Source: Sporobacter sp963677825
GTDB lineage: Bacteria > Bacillota > Clostridia > Oscillospirales > Oscillospiraceae
Assembly: GCA_963677825.2 (NCBI GenBank)
Contig: CAXXEF010000001.1
Location: 2,232,001-2,296,000 of the forward strand
Direction of reading: 5' to 3'
Length of the DNA: 64,000 bases
The stretch's first letter is position 1; every line of letters begins with the position of its first letter. Made by a program: the position numbers and the translations under genes. Positions 16,341 to 25,781 of the stretch are shown here, in pieces. The notes under the pieces were generated by a model. That model worked only from the letters and a program-made list of their open reading frames with translations. It searched no databases and was not told the DNA's origin.

Positions 16341-17207
16341 ATGTGGGTTTCCGACAAATGGACGGACTACGAGCTGCTTGACTGTTCCCGCGGAGAGCGG
16401 CTGGAACGGTGGGGCCGTTTTGTGCTGATCCGACCGGACCCGCAGGTCATCTGGGATACGCCCAGGCGTCATCCGGGCTGGTCCAGCGCCGACGCGCGCT
16501 ATGCGCGCTCATCATCCGGCGGCGGCAAATGGGATAAAAAAAGCCTGCCCGCCAGCTGGCCGATTACGTATGGGAACTTGACGTTTAACGTTAAGCCTAT
16601 GAACTTCAAGCACACGGGCCTATTTCCCGAGCAGGCGGCCAACTGGGACTTTATCGCCAGAAAAATCCGCGCAGCCGATCGGCCTGTGCAGGTGCTCAAT
16701 ATGTTTGCGTATACCGGCGGCGCGACGGCGGCGTCTGCCGAAGCCGGTGCGCGCGTGTGCCATGTTGACGCGGCGCGCGGGATGGTATCGTGGGCGCGTG
16801 AAAATATGAAAGCGTCCGGTATGGAAGACAAGCCCGTACGCTGGATTGTCGACGACTGTGTCAAATTTCTCGAGCGCGAGATCAAGCGCGGCCGACGATA
16901 CGATGCGCTGATTATGGATCCGCCGTCGTACGGGCGCGGCCCGTCGGGCGAAGTGTGGAAGCTGGAAAACGATTTGTATCCGCTCGTGCGGCGCTGCGCC
17001 GACGTGTTGACGGACAAGCCGCTCTTCGTTATTGTTAACTCGTATACGACGGGGCTGTCGCCGGCGACGCTGACGTATCTGTCCGAAACAGTATTTTCAA
17101 AGCGCTTCGGCGGACGGGCCGAAAGCTCGGAGCTGGGGCTACCCGTCACGGAAAGCGGACTGATTTTGCCCTGCGGCGCGACGTGCCGCTGGGAGGGAGA
17201 CCAATGA
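16341..17207 (+). CDS. Class I SAM-dependent methyltransferase, RlmI/RlmK-like
   Basis: A 288-residue methyltransferase. The Rossmann fold begins with VLNMFAYTGGATAASAEAGA (about residues 117-136, SAM-binding motif I), then VCHVDAARGMVSWARENM (motif II with the ribose-binding Asp) and IMDPPSYGRGPSG (about 196-208), the DPPS motif of enzymes that methylate an exocyclic nitrogen or C5 of RNA bases. This layout fits the family of 23S rRNA (cytosine-C5) methyltransferases such as RlmI, but without their PUA domain. ATG 16341 is preferred over ATG 16317 because GGAGAG lies nine bases before it. Its stop codon overlaps the ecfA1 start. Confidence 0.82.
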   Translation: MWVSDKWTDYELLDCSRGERLERWGRFVLIRPDPQVIWDTPRRHPGWSSADARYARSSSGGGKWDKKSLPASWPITYGNLTFNVKPMNFKHTGLFPEQAANWDFIARKIRAADRPVQVLNMFAYTGGATAASAEAGARVCHVDAARGMVSWARENMKASGMEDKPVRWIVDDCVKFLEREIKRGRRYDALIMDPPSYGRGPSGEVWKLENDLYPLVRRCADVLTDKPLFVIVNSYTTGLSPATLTYLSETVFSKRFGGRAESSELGLPVTESGLILPCGATCRWEGDQ

Positions 17208-18067
17208 ACACGGATTACACCGATAACATTATCAAAGCCGAGGCTTTGACCTACGCGTACAGGCCGCCGGAGGGCGAACTGCCCAAAACCGTTCTGGACG
17301 CACTTGACCTGACCATTGAAAGCGGCACGTTCGTGGCGGTGCTCGGGCGCAACGGCTCCGGCAAAACGACATTTGCCAAGCATCTCAACGCCATCCTGCT
17401 GCCATCGGGCGGTAAGGTTTACGTCGACAGTATGGACACGTATGACGAGAACCTGCTGCTGGCGATCCGCGAGCGGGTGGGGATGGTGTTTCAGAATCCC
17501 GACAATCAGATTGTCGCCAACGTTGTCGAGGAGGATGTGGCGTTCGCGCCGGAAAACCTCGGCTGCCCGCCGACGGAGATCCGTGAGCGGGTCGACGCGG
17601 CGCTGAGGCTTGTGGGGATGTACGATTACCGTGAGCACGCGCCGCACCTGTTATCCGGCGGGCAAAAACAGCGCATCGCGATCGCCGGCGTGCTGGCGAT
17701 GAATCCGTCGTGCATCGTTTTTGACGAGCCGACGGCGATGCTCGACCCCATCGGGCGCGAGAGTGTCGTGCGCATCATCCAGGACCTGCGCGAGAGCGGT
17801 AAGGTTACGGTGGTGCTCATCACGCACCACATGGACGAGGCCGCCGGCGCCGACCGCGTAATCGTCATGACCGACGGACGCGTGACGATGGACGGACCAC
17901 CGCGTGAGGTTTTTCAAAATGTCGGTGTGCTCCGTGAAGCCGGGCTGGACGTACCGGAGACTGTCGGGCTTTTGCACGAACTCAACGGCTGCGGCTTTTC
18001 GCTCCGGCTGGACGCGCTCAGCGTCGACGAATGCGCGCGCGAAATCCGCGCAGCGTTTCCGTCGTGA
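17204..18067 (+). CDS. ecfA1: Energy-coupling factor transporter ATPase EcfA1
   Basis: A 287-residue ABC ATPase. Walker A is GRNGSGKTT (about 45-53), the Q-loop is VFQNPDNQIV, whose QNPDNQ is typical of EcfA1, the signature is LLSGGQKQRIAIAG, and Walker B is CIVFDEPTAMLDP. It pairs with EcfA2 and EcfT to form the energising module shared by S components for vitamins and other micronutrients. The ATG at 17204 overlaps the preceding stop codon (ATGA) and has GGGAGGGAG upstream. No S-component gene lies in the window, consistent with a group II ECF system. Confidence 0.96.
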   Translation: MNTDYTDNIIKAEALTYAYRPPEGELPKTVLDALDLTIESGTFVAVLGRNGSGKTTFAKHLNAILLPSGGKVYVDSMDTYDENLLLAIRERVGMVFQNPDNQIVANVVEEDVAFAPENLGCPPTEIRERVDAALRLVGMYDYREHAPHLLSGGQKQRIAIAGVLAMNPSCIVFDEPTAMLDPIGRESVVRIIQDLRESGKVTVVLITHHMDEAAGADRVIVMTDGRVTMDGPPREVFQNVGVLREAGLDVPETVGLLHELNGCGFSLRLDALSVDECAREIRAAFPS

Positions 18068-18118
18068 CGACAAAATACCGACTTAACCAGACCACCATGC
18101 GCAAAGGAAGGTAAAGCA

Positions 18119-18982
18119 TTGGCTCCTCTTTTGAAAACAGATAAGCTCACGCATATATACAGCGCCGACACGCCCTTTGAGCACGTCGCTGTGCGTGATG
18201 TGGCATTTACCGTCGAAGCCGGTGAATGCCTTGGCGTCATCGGACAGACCGGGTCGGGAAAATCGACGTTTATACAGCATCTCAACGGCCTGCTCAAGCC
18301 GACGTCCGGCACCGTTTACTTCAACGGGCAGAACATCCATGAGACGAAAGAGCGCACGCGCGACGTGCGCTTTAAGGTCGGGCTCGTGTTCCAATACCCC
18401 GAATATCAGTTGTTCGAGGAAACGGTATATAAGGACATTGCGTTCGGGCCGAAAAACATGAAACTGACGGAAGCTGAGATCGACGAGCGTGTGCGTGAAG
18501 CGGCCGGCTTTGTCGGGCTGCCCGAAAGCATTCTGGATATGTCGCCATTTGAATTGTCTGGCGGACAAAAACGCCGTGCGGCAATCGCCGGTGTCATCGC
18601 GATGCTGCCCGAGGTGCTCATCCTCGATGAGCCGACGGCCGGACTCGATCCGCAGGGGCGCGACGAGATCATCGCCAACATCCGCCAGTATCAGCGCTCG
18701 ACCGGCTCGACGATCATCATGGTTACGCACAGCATGGAGGACATCGCGCGCACCGTTGACCGGCTGCTGGTATTCAATGACGGATCGGTAATCCTGTCGG
18801 GTACGCCGGCGGAGGTTTTCTCGCGCAGCGAGCAGCTCACAAGCATCGGCCTGACCGTCCCGAAGGTGACGATGGTGGCCGCGCGGCTGCGCGCATTGGG
18901 GCTGGACGTGCCGGAGAATATCTATACGGTAGAGCAGCTAAAAAGCGCGCTCCTGGTGCTGAGGGGAGGCTGCGATGCTTAA
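18119..18982 (+). CDS. ecfA2: Energy-coupling factor transporter ATPase EcfA2
   Basis: A 287-residue ABC ATPase with Walker A GQTGSGKST (about 40-48), Q-loop VFQYPEYQLFEETV (the QYPEYQLF form marks EcfA2), signature ELSGGQKRRAAIAG and Walker B VLILDEPTAGLDP. The start is TTG at 18119 with AAAGGAAGG about eight bases upstream. The 3' end overlaps the ecfT start by eight bases. It forms the heterodimer with EcfA1 under EcfT in the cytoplasmic membrane. Confidence 0.96.
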   Translation: MAPLLKTDKLTHIYSADTPFEHVAVRDVAFTVEAGECLGVIGQTGSGKSTFIQHLNGLLKPTSGTVYFNGQNIHETKERTRDVRFKVGLVFQYPEYQLFEETVYKDIAFGPKNMKLTEAEIDERVREAAGFVGLPESILDMSPFELSGGQKRRAAIAGVIAMLPEVLILDEPTAGLDPQGRDEIIANIRQYQRSTGSTIIMVTHSMEDIARTVDRLLVFNDGSVILSGTPAEVFSRSEQLTSIGLTVPKVTMVAARLRALGLDVPENIYTVEQLKSALLVLRGGCDA

Positions 18983-19778
18983 AGACATTACGCTCGGCCA
19001 GTTTTTTCCGGGCAGCTCCGTCGTGCATAAGCTTGACCCGCGCACCAAGCTTATTTTAACGCTTGTTTACATCGTCGCGCTTTTTACGGCGAAATGGTAC
19101 TTTTCCTACGGCCTGATGGCGCTCGCGCTTATATCAAGCCTGTTGGTTTCGCACATCAGCCTGCGCTCGATTTTCCGCAGCATCAAGCCGCTTTTGTTTA
19201 TCATCATCTTCACGTTTATTCTGAATATGCTGTTTACGAAGGGTGAACCGATCTTCTCGTTTTGGATCATCAACATCTCCAATGAAGGCATCCGCACGGC
19301 CGTGACGATGATCATCCGGCTGGTGATGCTCATCACCGGCACGTTTCTCTTGACGTATACTACGTCGCCGATCGCCCTGACGGACGGCATCGAGAAGCTG
19401 ATGAATCCGCTTAAGAAGATCCGCGTGCCTGTGCACGAGCTGGCGATGATGATGAGCATCGCCCTCCGGTTTATCCCGACACTCATCGAGGAGACCGACA
19501 AGATCATCAGCGCGCAGAAGGCGCGCGGTGCCGACTTTGAATCGGGCAATATCATCCGGCGTGCGCGCGCGATGCTCCCGATCCTCGTGCCGCTGTTTAT
19601 CAGTGCGTTCCGCCGCGCCGACGAGCTGGCGGTCGCGATGGAGAGCCGCTGTTACCACGGCGGCGAGGGACGCACGCGCATGAAGCAGCTGATCATGCAC
19701 CGGCGTGACGTGATCGCGTTTGCGTTCAGCGTCGTTATCCTCGCGGCGGTGATTGTGCTCAATATTTTCGGGCTGTGA
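18975..19778 (+). CDS. ecfT: Energy-coupling factor transporter transmembrane protein EcfT
   Basis: A 267-residue membrane protein with five to six hydrophobic segments. The N-terminus HKLDPRTKLI is typical of the family. The cytoplasmic coupling helices carry the two Ala-Arg-Gly-type motifs: SAQKARGADF (about 176-185) and AMESRCYHGG (about 221-230), which touch the two ATPases. It starts inside the end of ecfA2 and is followed immediately by truA, the usual clostridial order. Confidence 0.96.
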   Translation: MLKDITLGQFFPGSSVVHKLDPRTKLILTLVYIVALFTAKWYFSYGLMALALISSLLVSHISLRSIFRSIKPLLFIIIFTFILNMLFTKGEPIFSFWIINISNEGIRTAVTMIIRLVMLITGTFLLTYTTSPIALTDGIEKLMNPLKKIRVPVHELAMMMSIALRFIPTLIEETDKIISAQKARGADFESGNIIRRARAMLPILVPLFISAFRRADELAVAMESRCYHGGEGRTRMKQLIMHRRDVIAFAFSVVILAAVIVLNIFGL

Positions 19779-19789
19779 GTGGCGGCGGT

Positions 19790-20560
19790 ATGATGCGTAA
19801 CATCGCCGTGCGCCTGCGGTATATCGGCACGTGCTATCACGGCTGGCAGGAGCAGAAAAACGACATAACCGTCGCCGAGACGGTGCAAAACGCCCTGTCC
19901 GAAATCTGCACGCATCCGGTCAAGGTCGTCGGCTGCGGCCGGACGGACGCGGGTGTGCATGCCGAGCGCTACTGCTTGAACTTCAAAACAAACTCGCGCA
20001 TACCGGTCGATCGGGTACCGTTGGCGATGAACGCGCACCTACCGCCGGACGTTGCCGCCGTCGACGCCGTCGACGTGCCTGACGCGTTTAACGCGATTCT
20101 CTCCTGTGTCAAAAAGGAGTACACCTATCGCATCTATAATGCACGGCTGCGCGATCCTTTTCTGGCCGATCGGGCGCTGCATTGCCCCGTCCGGCTCGAC
20201 GAGAGGATCATGGCAGACGCCGCGTCGCACTTTGTCGGCACGCATGATTTTCGCGGCGTGCGATCGGTCGGCACCGAGACGAAGACAACCGTTCGGACAG
20301 TCTTCTGGTACGAAGTTGAGCGGCGCGGCGATCTGATCGAGCTGCGGGTGTGCGCGGACGGCTTTTTATATAACATGGCACGCGCGATGGCCGGCACACT
20401 CCTGTACGCGGCCGAAGGCAAGATTAAACCGGGCGATATCCCGGCGCTGTTAGAGACTGGCGACCGGCGCCTTTTCGGGCCGACGACACCGGCATGCGGG
20501 CTGTATTTGTCGCGCATCTGGTACGACGGACCGGCCGGTGAGATGATGGCTAACCCGTGA
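19790..20560 (+). CDS. truA: tRNA pseudouridine synthase A
   Basis: A protein of about 256 residues that makes pseudouridine at tRNA positions 38-40. The start of the conserved domain is RYIGTCYHGWQ, and the catalytic Asp is in VVGCGRTDAGVHAERY (about residues 45-60). Later conserved pieces are FLYNMARAMAGTLLY and TPACGLYLSRIWYD. I place the start at ATG 19790 because the family begins just before MRNI; a GTG at 19775 overlapping the ecfT stop (GTGA) is a real alternative that would give translational coupling. Cotranscribed with ecfA1-ecfA2-ecfT. Confidence 0.95.
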   Translation: MMRNIAVRLRYIGTCYHGWQEQKNDITVAETVQNALSEICTHPVKVVGCGRTDAGVHAERYCLNFKTNSRIPVDRVPLAMNAHLPPDVAAVDAVDVPDAFNAILSCVKKEYTYRIYNARLRDPFLADRALHCPVRLDERIMADAASHFVGTHDFRGVRSVGTETKTTVRTVFWYEVERRGDLIELRVCADGFLYNMARAMAGTLLYAAEGKIKPGDIPALLETGDRRLFGPTTPACGLYLSRIWYDGPAGEMMANP

Positions 20561-20748
20561 ACAGAGTGTAAAATATTAGTTTTTATTTGATCTTTAGCAC
20601 AGAATATATATCTTTTTTTTATGAGAAATGGTAAAATCAACGTGTCGGGAATTGCAATCTTAACCGGGCGCGCGCGTCGGGATTCGGCGGCATAGCCGGA
20701 TGCGGCAGCACGCAAGCCTGACGCGCTGGATGATAAAAGGCGGATGAT

Positions 20749-21909
20749 ATGGCTTCAGTCGATACGCGCAACAAGAATAAACCGCGCCGTAAGGGGCGCG
20801 TCGGACGCCTGGTGGCGTCACTCGTTTTACTTGGCGTGCTCACCGCTGCGGCTGTTTATCTCGTGTCGACCGGCGGCGACTTAAGCGCAGACGGTTTCAG
20901 GCGATTTTTCGCCGGCGACAATGGCGCACCCGGTGCGACGGCTTTTTCGTTTGACGCCGGGCTCGATCCTGTTTTCGCGTCGCTGGACGGCGGGCTTGCC
21001 GTTGGCTCGGCAGGCGGACTGCAATATTATGACCGATTCGCGCAGCTTGTTTACGATGAAACATTCGAGCTGTCCGTGCCGGCGGTTTGCGTCGGCGGTA
21101 ATATGGGTGCCGTATACGATATTGGCGGCACGACGCTGAAGCTGTTTAACAAGAACGGCATCACGTCACATATCATTACATCAGGGAAGATTATCTCCGC
21201 GTCGCTCAGTGACAAGGGCTGGCTCGCTGTGTGCTCGGAAGAGGACGGCGGTTACAAGGGTCAGGTCAGTGTCTATAATCAAAAAGGCGTGTCGGCTTAT
21301 GAATGGCATTCGGCCAAAGGCTACGTCGTGTCGGCGGCCGTTTCACCCGACAGTAAAAGCCTAGCGGTGCTCACACTCACAGAAGACGGCAGCCGGATTG
21401 TCTTTTTCTCGCTGTCAAGCCCCGACGAGCTGTCCTCGTGCACGCTGCCGGGCCGCCTCGGCCTTGAGATCGATTATCCTGAAACGGACGGCGCGCTCGT
21501 CGTGGGGACCAAAGCGCTCACACGCGTCCAGTCGGACGGTACATATATGGATCTATACGATTACAACGGCCGGTATTTGTCCGGCTACAGCCTCGGCGGA
21601 GACGGATTCGTTTTACTTGCGCTGGACGACTATCTTGTCGGCGATGTCGGCCGGCTCGTTACGGTCGGCCTGTCTGGCGGCGTACTTGGTACAGTCGAGA
21701 CGGATAAGGGCATACTAAGCGTCTCGGCCAGCGGCGCAGCTGCAGCCGTTTTATCGACAGACGAGCTGACGTTTTATAGCAGCACACTCAGCACGATGAC
21801 CTCTTTTAACGACACGGCCGGTTCACAAGTGACGCTACTGCGGCGCGATGGCTCGGCGTTTTGCATCAAAGCACATTCTGCGGCAGTATATGCTCCCGCT
21901 GTGGACTAA
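20749..21909 (+). CDS. Membrane-anchored beta-propeller-like protein (DUF5711 type)
   Basis: A 386-residue protein with a basic N-terminus (residues 1-18, rich in Lys/Arg), one membrane segment (about 20-41) and a large outer domain of repeated short beta strands, consistent with a propeller fold (for example SPDSKSLAVLTLTEDGSRIV). I recognise it as the DUF5711 type found in clostridia, usually beside cvpA as here; function unknown. AAAGGCGGATG precedes the ATG. It starts a probable operon with CvpA-like, pgsA and ClpE-type genes, ending at the terminator at 25631. Confidence 0.8.
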   Translation: MASVDTRNKNKPRRKGRVGRLVASLVLLGVLTAAAVYLVSTGGDLSADGFRRFFAGDNGAPGATAFSFDAGLDPVFASLDGGLAVGSAGGLQYYDRFAQLVYDETFELSVPAVCVGGNMGAVYDIGGTTLKLFNKNGITSHIITSGKIISASLSDKGWLAVCSEEDGGYKGQVSVYNQKGVSAYEWHSAKGYVVSAAVSPDSKSLAVLTLTEDGSRIVFFSLSSPDELSSCTLPGRLGLEIDYPETDGALVVGTKALTRVQSDGTYMDLYDYNGRYLSGYSLGGDGFVLLALDDYLVGDVGRLVTVGLSGGVLGTVETDKGILSVSASGAAAAVLSTDELTFYSSTLSTMTSFNDTAGSQVTLLRRDGSAFCIKAHSAAVYAPAVD

Positions 21910-21935
21910 TATACACGCGAAAGGAGCCTTGACGG

Positions 21936-22688
21936 GTGAGTACGGTTATTGATATCGTTCTTGTTCTTATTGTCGGAATGACGACATGGCGCGGATTCCG
22001 AAACGGCTTCATCCGCGGGCTTTTTGGCGTTGTGGCGATCATCATTGCCATATACGGTGCCAATCTCGCCGCGAAGGCGTATGCCAGCGAGTTCACGGGT
22101 ATGTTTGCGCCGTTCGTCGTCGGGATCGTCGACAAATCGGTCGGCGACGTGCTCGGGACCGGCGCCGCCGATGCTGAGGACGCCGATCCGGCACAGTCAG
22201 AGCCGGATAATACGGACAGCGCAGACGAACAGCCGGTTTTACCGGATGTGGACAACACGAGCGTTTATGACGTGTGCTTCAAGGCGCTGCGCCTCATCGG
22301 GGTTTCAGAGCAGGCCGCGCACCGCATGGCAACGAAGGTCGACGCCGAGATTGACGCGATAGGGCAGCAGATGACGGCCACGCTGACACAGCGATTATCC
22401 GAAGCGCTGGCTTATATCGCCGTTTTCGGGATATCCTTTATATTGATTTCGATTATCTTTGCTGTTTTAGGTAACGTCATTAATTTGGCGTTCTCACTGC
22501 CGGGCATGGAGTTGATCGATAAGATTGTCGGGCTGGTATTCGGGCTAGCCAAGGGCGCGCTGATAGTTTTGGCAATTGCCGTCATTGTGCGATACCTTGG
22601 CTTTATATCACCGGAAACGATTGATAAAACCGTGATACTTAAATACATTACGAACGCGAACCCGCTGGCAGGTATTCTCGGGATCTGA
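21936..22688 (+). CDS. CvpA family membrane protein
   Basis: A 250-residue protein with hydrophobic segments at about 2-19, 28-48, 165-190 and 205-225, and the family's N-terminal pattern IDIVLVLIVGMTTWRGFRNG followed by FIRGLFGVVA. A polar, acidic insert of about 60 residues (Asp/Glu/Ala-rich) lies between the second and third segments, longer than in Escherichia coli CvpA. CvpA proteins are linked to colicin V production and bile or envelope stress; the mechanism is unclear. The start is GTG at 21936 with AAAGGAG upstream, 26 bases after the DUF5711 gene. Confidence 0.85.
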   Translation: MSTVIDIVLVLIVGMTTWRGFRNGFIRGLFGVVAIIIAIYGANLAAKAYASEFTGMFAPFVVGIVDKSVGDVLGTGAADAEDADPAQSEPDNTDSADEQPVLPDVDNTSVYDVCFKALRLIGVSEQAAHRMATKVDAEIDAIGQQMTATLTQRLSEALAYIAVFGISFILISIIFAVLGNVINLAFSLPGMELIDKIVGLVFGLAKGALIVLAIAVIVRYLGFISPETIDKTVILKYITNANPLAGILGI

Positions 22689-22714
22689 CGCGTACAGAAC
22701 GGCAGGTGGCATTG

Positions 22715-23272
22715 GTGAAACAAATACCAAATATTTTATCGTCCTTTCGGATTGTACTAGTGCCCGTATTTGCGCTGGCATATTTCGGGCAGCACAGCGA
22801 TGTTAAGATCAGCGCGGCCATTGTCTATGCCGTTGCGTCGTTTACCGATTTTCTTGACGGGTACATTGCGCGTAAATATAAGCTGATATCCAATCTCGGC
22901 CGGATACTGGATCCGCTCGGTGATAAGCTGATGACGATGACGGTGTTGCTGTGCATCACCATCGACGGTGTGATCCCCGTCTGGGCCGTTGCCGTAGCAC
23001 TGTCGAAGGAACTGCTGATGCTGCTTGGCGGCGCAATTGTCCGCCACAAAGAGGGCGGAGAGGTGCCGTCGTCCAACATGTTCGGGAAAACATCCACGGT
23101 TGTGTTTTTCTTGGTATGCGTTACATTGATGCTTTTTAGAAGCATACCAGAAAATATTGCCGTGATCATGATATCAACGGCGATCGCGCTGATGATCGCC
23201 GCGCTGGTTAGTTATTCGATCACGTTTTTGCGCATCATGCGCAAGCCAAAAGACTCTGTTCAGGAAAACTAA
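22715..23272 (+). CDS. pgsA: CDP-diacylglycerol-glycerol-3-phosphate 3-phosphatidyltransferase
   Basis: A 185-residue integral membrane enzyme making phosphatidylglycerol phosphate. The CDP-alcohol phosphotransferase signature is complete: Asp-x2-Asp-Gly-x2-Ala-Arg-x8-Gly-x3-Asp-x3-Asp, seen as DFLDGYIARK then GRILDPLGDK (about residues 38-66). The N-terminus KQIPNILSSFRIVLVP is typical of PgsA. I choose GTG 22715, since AGGTGG ends five bases before it; GTG 22706 would lie on that site. Phosphatidylglycerol is the donor for the LTA synthase encoded at 7.6-9.5 kb and for Lgt at 57.7 kb. Confidence 0.94.
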   Translation: MKQIPNILSSFRIVLVPVFALAYFGQHSDVKISAAIVYAVASFTDFLDGYIARKYKLISNLGRILDPLGDKLMTMTVLLCITIDGVIPVWAVAVALSKELLMLLGGAIVRHKEGGEVPSSNMFGKTSTVVFFLVCVTLMLFRSIPENIAVIMISTAIALMIAALVSYSITFLRIMRKPKDSVQEN

Positions 23273-23315
23273 GTCCGCCAGGAGCGGGCGCAGGACATCA
23301 TAAAGAGGTAATCAC

Positions 23316-25616
23316 ATGCGACCGACTATTTGTGCCAGATGCAAAAAAAATGCTGCCGTTATTTTCATCACGAAGATTGAAAACGGCGAGTCAACCAATG
23401 AGGGTCTTTGCCTTAAATGCGCAAAGGAACTTAATATTAAGCCTGTCGAGGATATCATCAAGAAAATGGGGCTGACCGACGAGGATCTCGACAGCCTGAC
23501 CGACGAGATGATGGAGGCCATGGGCGGCATGGAAGCGCTGGCTGAAACCGATAACGCCGACGAGGAAGGTAAAACGGCAACGTTTCCGTTCCTCAACCGC
23601 CTGTTCGGCGGGCCGGACGATGCGCCTGCCAAGGAAGGCGGCGAGCTGCCGCGTCCGGGCCGGCCGTCCAAGGATAAAGAACAAAGCAGTGCCGGCGGCA
23701 AGAAGCGCCGGTATCTCGAAAATTACTGCATTTCGCTCACCGGCCGCGCCCGCGAGGGCAAGCTCGACCGGATGATCGGCCGCGCGGTTGAGACCGAGCG
23801 TGTGATCCAGATTCTCAACCGGCGGCAGAAGAATAATCCCTGCCTCATCGGCGAGCCCGGCGTCGGCAAGACGGCGATTGCCGAGGGTCTCGCGCAGCGC
23901 ATCGCCGACGGTGAGGTGCCCTACAAGCTGCGCGATAAAGAGGTCTATCTGCTGGACCTGACGGCGCTCGTGGCCGGCACGCAGTTCCGCGGCCAGTTTG
24001 AAAGCCGTATGAAGGGGCTTCTTGAAGAGATCAAAGCCGCGCAGAACGTTATCCTTGTGATCGACGAAGTGCACAACCTTGTCGGCGCAGGCGACGCCGA
24101 GGGCTCGATGAACGCGGCCAACATTCTCAAGCCGGCGCTTTCGCGCGGGGAGATTCAGGTCATCGGTGCGACGACGTTTACGGAGTACCGCAAGCACATC
24201 GAAAAGGATTCCGCGCTGGAACGCCGCTTCCAGCCAGTCACGGTGAACGAGCCGTCGATCCAGGAATCTGTAGAGATCATCCGCGGCATCAAGCATTACT
24301 ACGAGCAATTCCACGGCGTGTCGATCACCGACGAGATCGCCCATCAAGCCGTCGTGCTCGCCGAGCGGTACATCACCGACCGCTTTCTGCCGGATAAAGC
24401 CATCGACCTCATTGACGAGGCGTGCTCCGATATGAACCTGAAAAGCAAGCAGATCGCGCGCATGGACGCGATCCGCAAGGAAAAGGCCGATTTGTTGAAG
24501 GAACGCGAGATGCTCCTCTCGTCGGCAGTAAACGGCGAGGATTACGCACGACTGGCGACGATCCGCAGCCGAGACATCCAAGTAAGCGATGAGCTCCAGC
24601 AGCTTGAAAGCGAAGGCGCACCGGAGCTGACGATCGACAATCTTGCGCGCGTCATCGAGCTGTGGACGAAAATCCCGGCTTCCAGTATCCGCGAGGACGA
24701 ATACAAACGCCTGAGCGAGCTCGATAAGCGCCTCAAACAGCACATCGTCGGGCAGGACAAAGCCGTCGATACCGTGTGTGCGGCTATCCGCCGCAACCGC
24801 GTGGGTATCTCGGCCAAGCACAAGCCTGTATCGTTTATTTTTATCGGTTCGACGGGCGTCGGCAAGACGGAGCTCGTCAAGCGGCTCGCGGAGGATCTGT
24901 TTGATTCGCCCGAGGCGCTCATTCGGCTGGATATGTCCGAGTTTATGGAAAAGCATACCGTCTCGCGCATTATCGGCTCGCCGCCGGGCTACGTCGGTTA
25001 CGACGAAGCCGGTCAGCTGACGGAGAAAGTCCGCCGCAAGCCGTACAGCATTATCTTATTCGACGAGATCGAAAAAGCTCATCCGGACGTCATGAACATC
25101 CTCCTGCAGATCCTCGACGACGGGCACATCACCGACGCGCACGGGCGCACCGTCAACTTTGAGAACACCGTCATCATCATGACGACGAATGCCGGCTCGG
25201 ATCGTAAGGACGGCGCCGTCGGCTTCAACAGGTCGGTCAGCGAGCAGGGTAAGGATAAAGCCGTCAAGGCGCTCAACGACTTCCTGCGTCCGGAGTTCAT
25301 CAACCGCGTTGACGAGATCATCTACTTCAGCCACCTGACTGAAGAGAACTTCAAGCAGATTGCGCGCCTGATGCTCGACGAACTGAGCGAATCGATGGCC
25401 GAAAAGAAGCTTGAGCTGCGCTATGACGACAGCCTTGTCGACTACCTGACGAAAAAGTCGTTCTCGCATACGTATGGCGCGCGCAACCTGCGCCGCCTGA
25501 TCCAGAGCGAGATCGAAGACCGCATTGCCTCTGAGCTGATTGCCAACTACACGCGTCAGACCAAGCAGATCGGCCTGACAGCCGTCGAAGGGGAGATTCA
25601 GATCTTAGCGGCGTAA
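23316..25616 (+). CDS. ClpE-type ATP-dependent protease ATPase with N-terminal zinc finger
   Basis: A 766-residue Clp/Hsp100 ATPase. In place of the usual Clp N-domain it has a four-cysteine zinc finger (Cys6, Cys9, Cys32, Cys35), the mark of ClpE, then an acidic linker. First AAA+ module: Walker A GEPGVGKT (179-186), Walker B VILVIDE (246-251). A short UVR-like middle domain (about 385-430) is rich in Lys/Glu/Arg. Second module: Walker A GSTGVGKT (511-518), Walker B IILFDE (579-584). A VGF tripeptide at 635-637 fits the loop that docks on ClpP. It should unfold proteins for ClpP. A MecA-like adaptor is encoded 7 kb upstream. It ends a four-gene operon with a strong terminator. Confidence 0.92.
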   Translation: MRPTICARCKKNAAVIFITKIENGESTNEGLCLKCAKELNIKPVEDIIKKMGLTDEDLDSLTDEMMEAMGGMEALAETDNADEEGKTATFPFLNRLFGGPDDAPAKEGGELPRPGRPSKDKEQSSAGGKKRRYLENYCISLTGRAREGKLDRMIGRAVETERVIQILNRRQKNNPCLIGEPGVGKTAIAEGLAQRIADGEVPYKLRDKEVYLLDLTALVAGTQFRGQFESRMKGLLEEIKAAQNVILVIDEVHNLVGAGDAEGSMNAANILKPALSRGEIQVIGATTFTEYRKHIEKDSALERRFQPVTVNEPSIQESVEIIRGIKHYYEQFHGVSITDEIAHQAVVLAERYITDRFLPDKAIDLIDEACSDMNLKSKQIARMDAIRKEKADLLKEREMLLSSAVNGEDYARLATIRSRDIQVSDELQQLESEGAPELTIDNLARVIELWTKIPASSIREDEYKRLSELDKRLKQHIVGQDKAVDTVCAAIRRNRVGISAKHKPVSFIFIGSTGVGKTELVKRLAEDLFDSPEALIRLDMSEFMEKHTVSRIIGSPPGYVGYDEAGQLTEKVRRKPYSIILFDEIEKAHPDVMNILLQILDDGHITDAHGRTVNFENTVIIMTTNAGSDRKDGAVGFNRSVSEQGKDKAVKALNDFLRPEFINRVDEIIYFSHLTEENFKQIARLMLDELSESMAEKKLELRYDDSLVDYLTKKSFSHTYGARNLRRLIQSEIEDRIASELIANYTRQTKQIGLTAVEGEIQILAA

Positions 25617-25630
25617 AGTCACCCATAACG

Positions 25631-25667
25631 AAGCCCGCACGTTCAATCGTGCGGGCTTCTTTTATTT
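25631..25667 (+). terminator. Terminator of the ClpE-type operon
   Basis: AAGCCCGCACG-ttcaat-CGTGCGGGCTT followed by CTTTTATTT: an 11-base-pair GC-rich stem and T tract, 14 bases after the stop codon. Confidence 0.92.
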
Positions 25668-25781
25668 ACACATAAGATACGTTGCCGCCGGCGGCCGTGC
25701 TTTCTGACCGATCAGAAAGTAGGGGAAGACCCGCATAAGGGCCAGCCCCGATGTATCCCTTTTGAGGGAAGCGCGAAGCGA

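Noticed and set aside
16499..17647. A 382-codon minus-strand open frame across the methyltransferase and ecfA1 genes
   Set aside because: It is antisense to two clearly recognised genes and has no recognisable domain.
23391..24956. A 521-codon minus-strand open frame antisense to the ClpE-type gene
   Set aside because: Long antisense frames are expected opposite GC-rich coding sequence; the plus strand has unambiguous AAA+ motifs.
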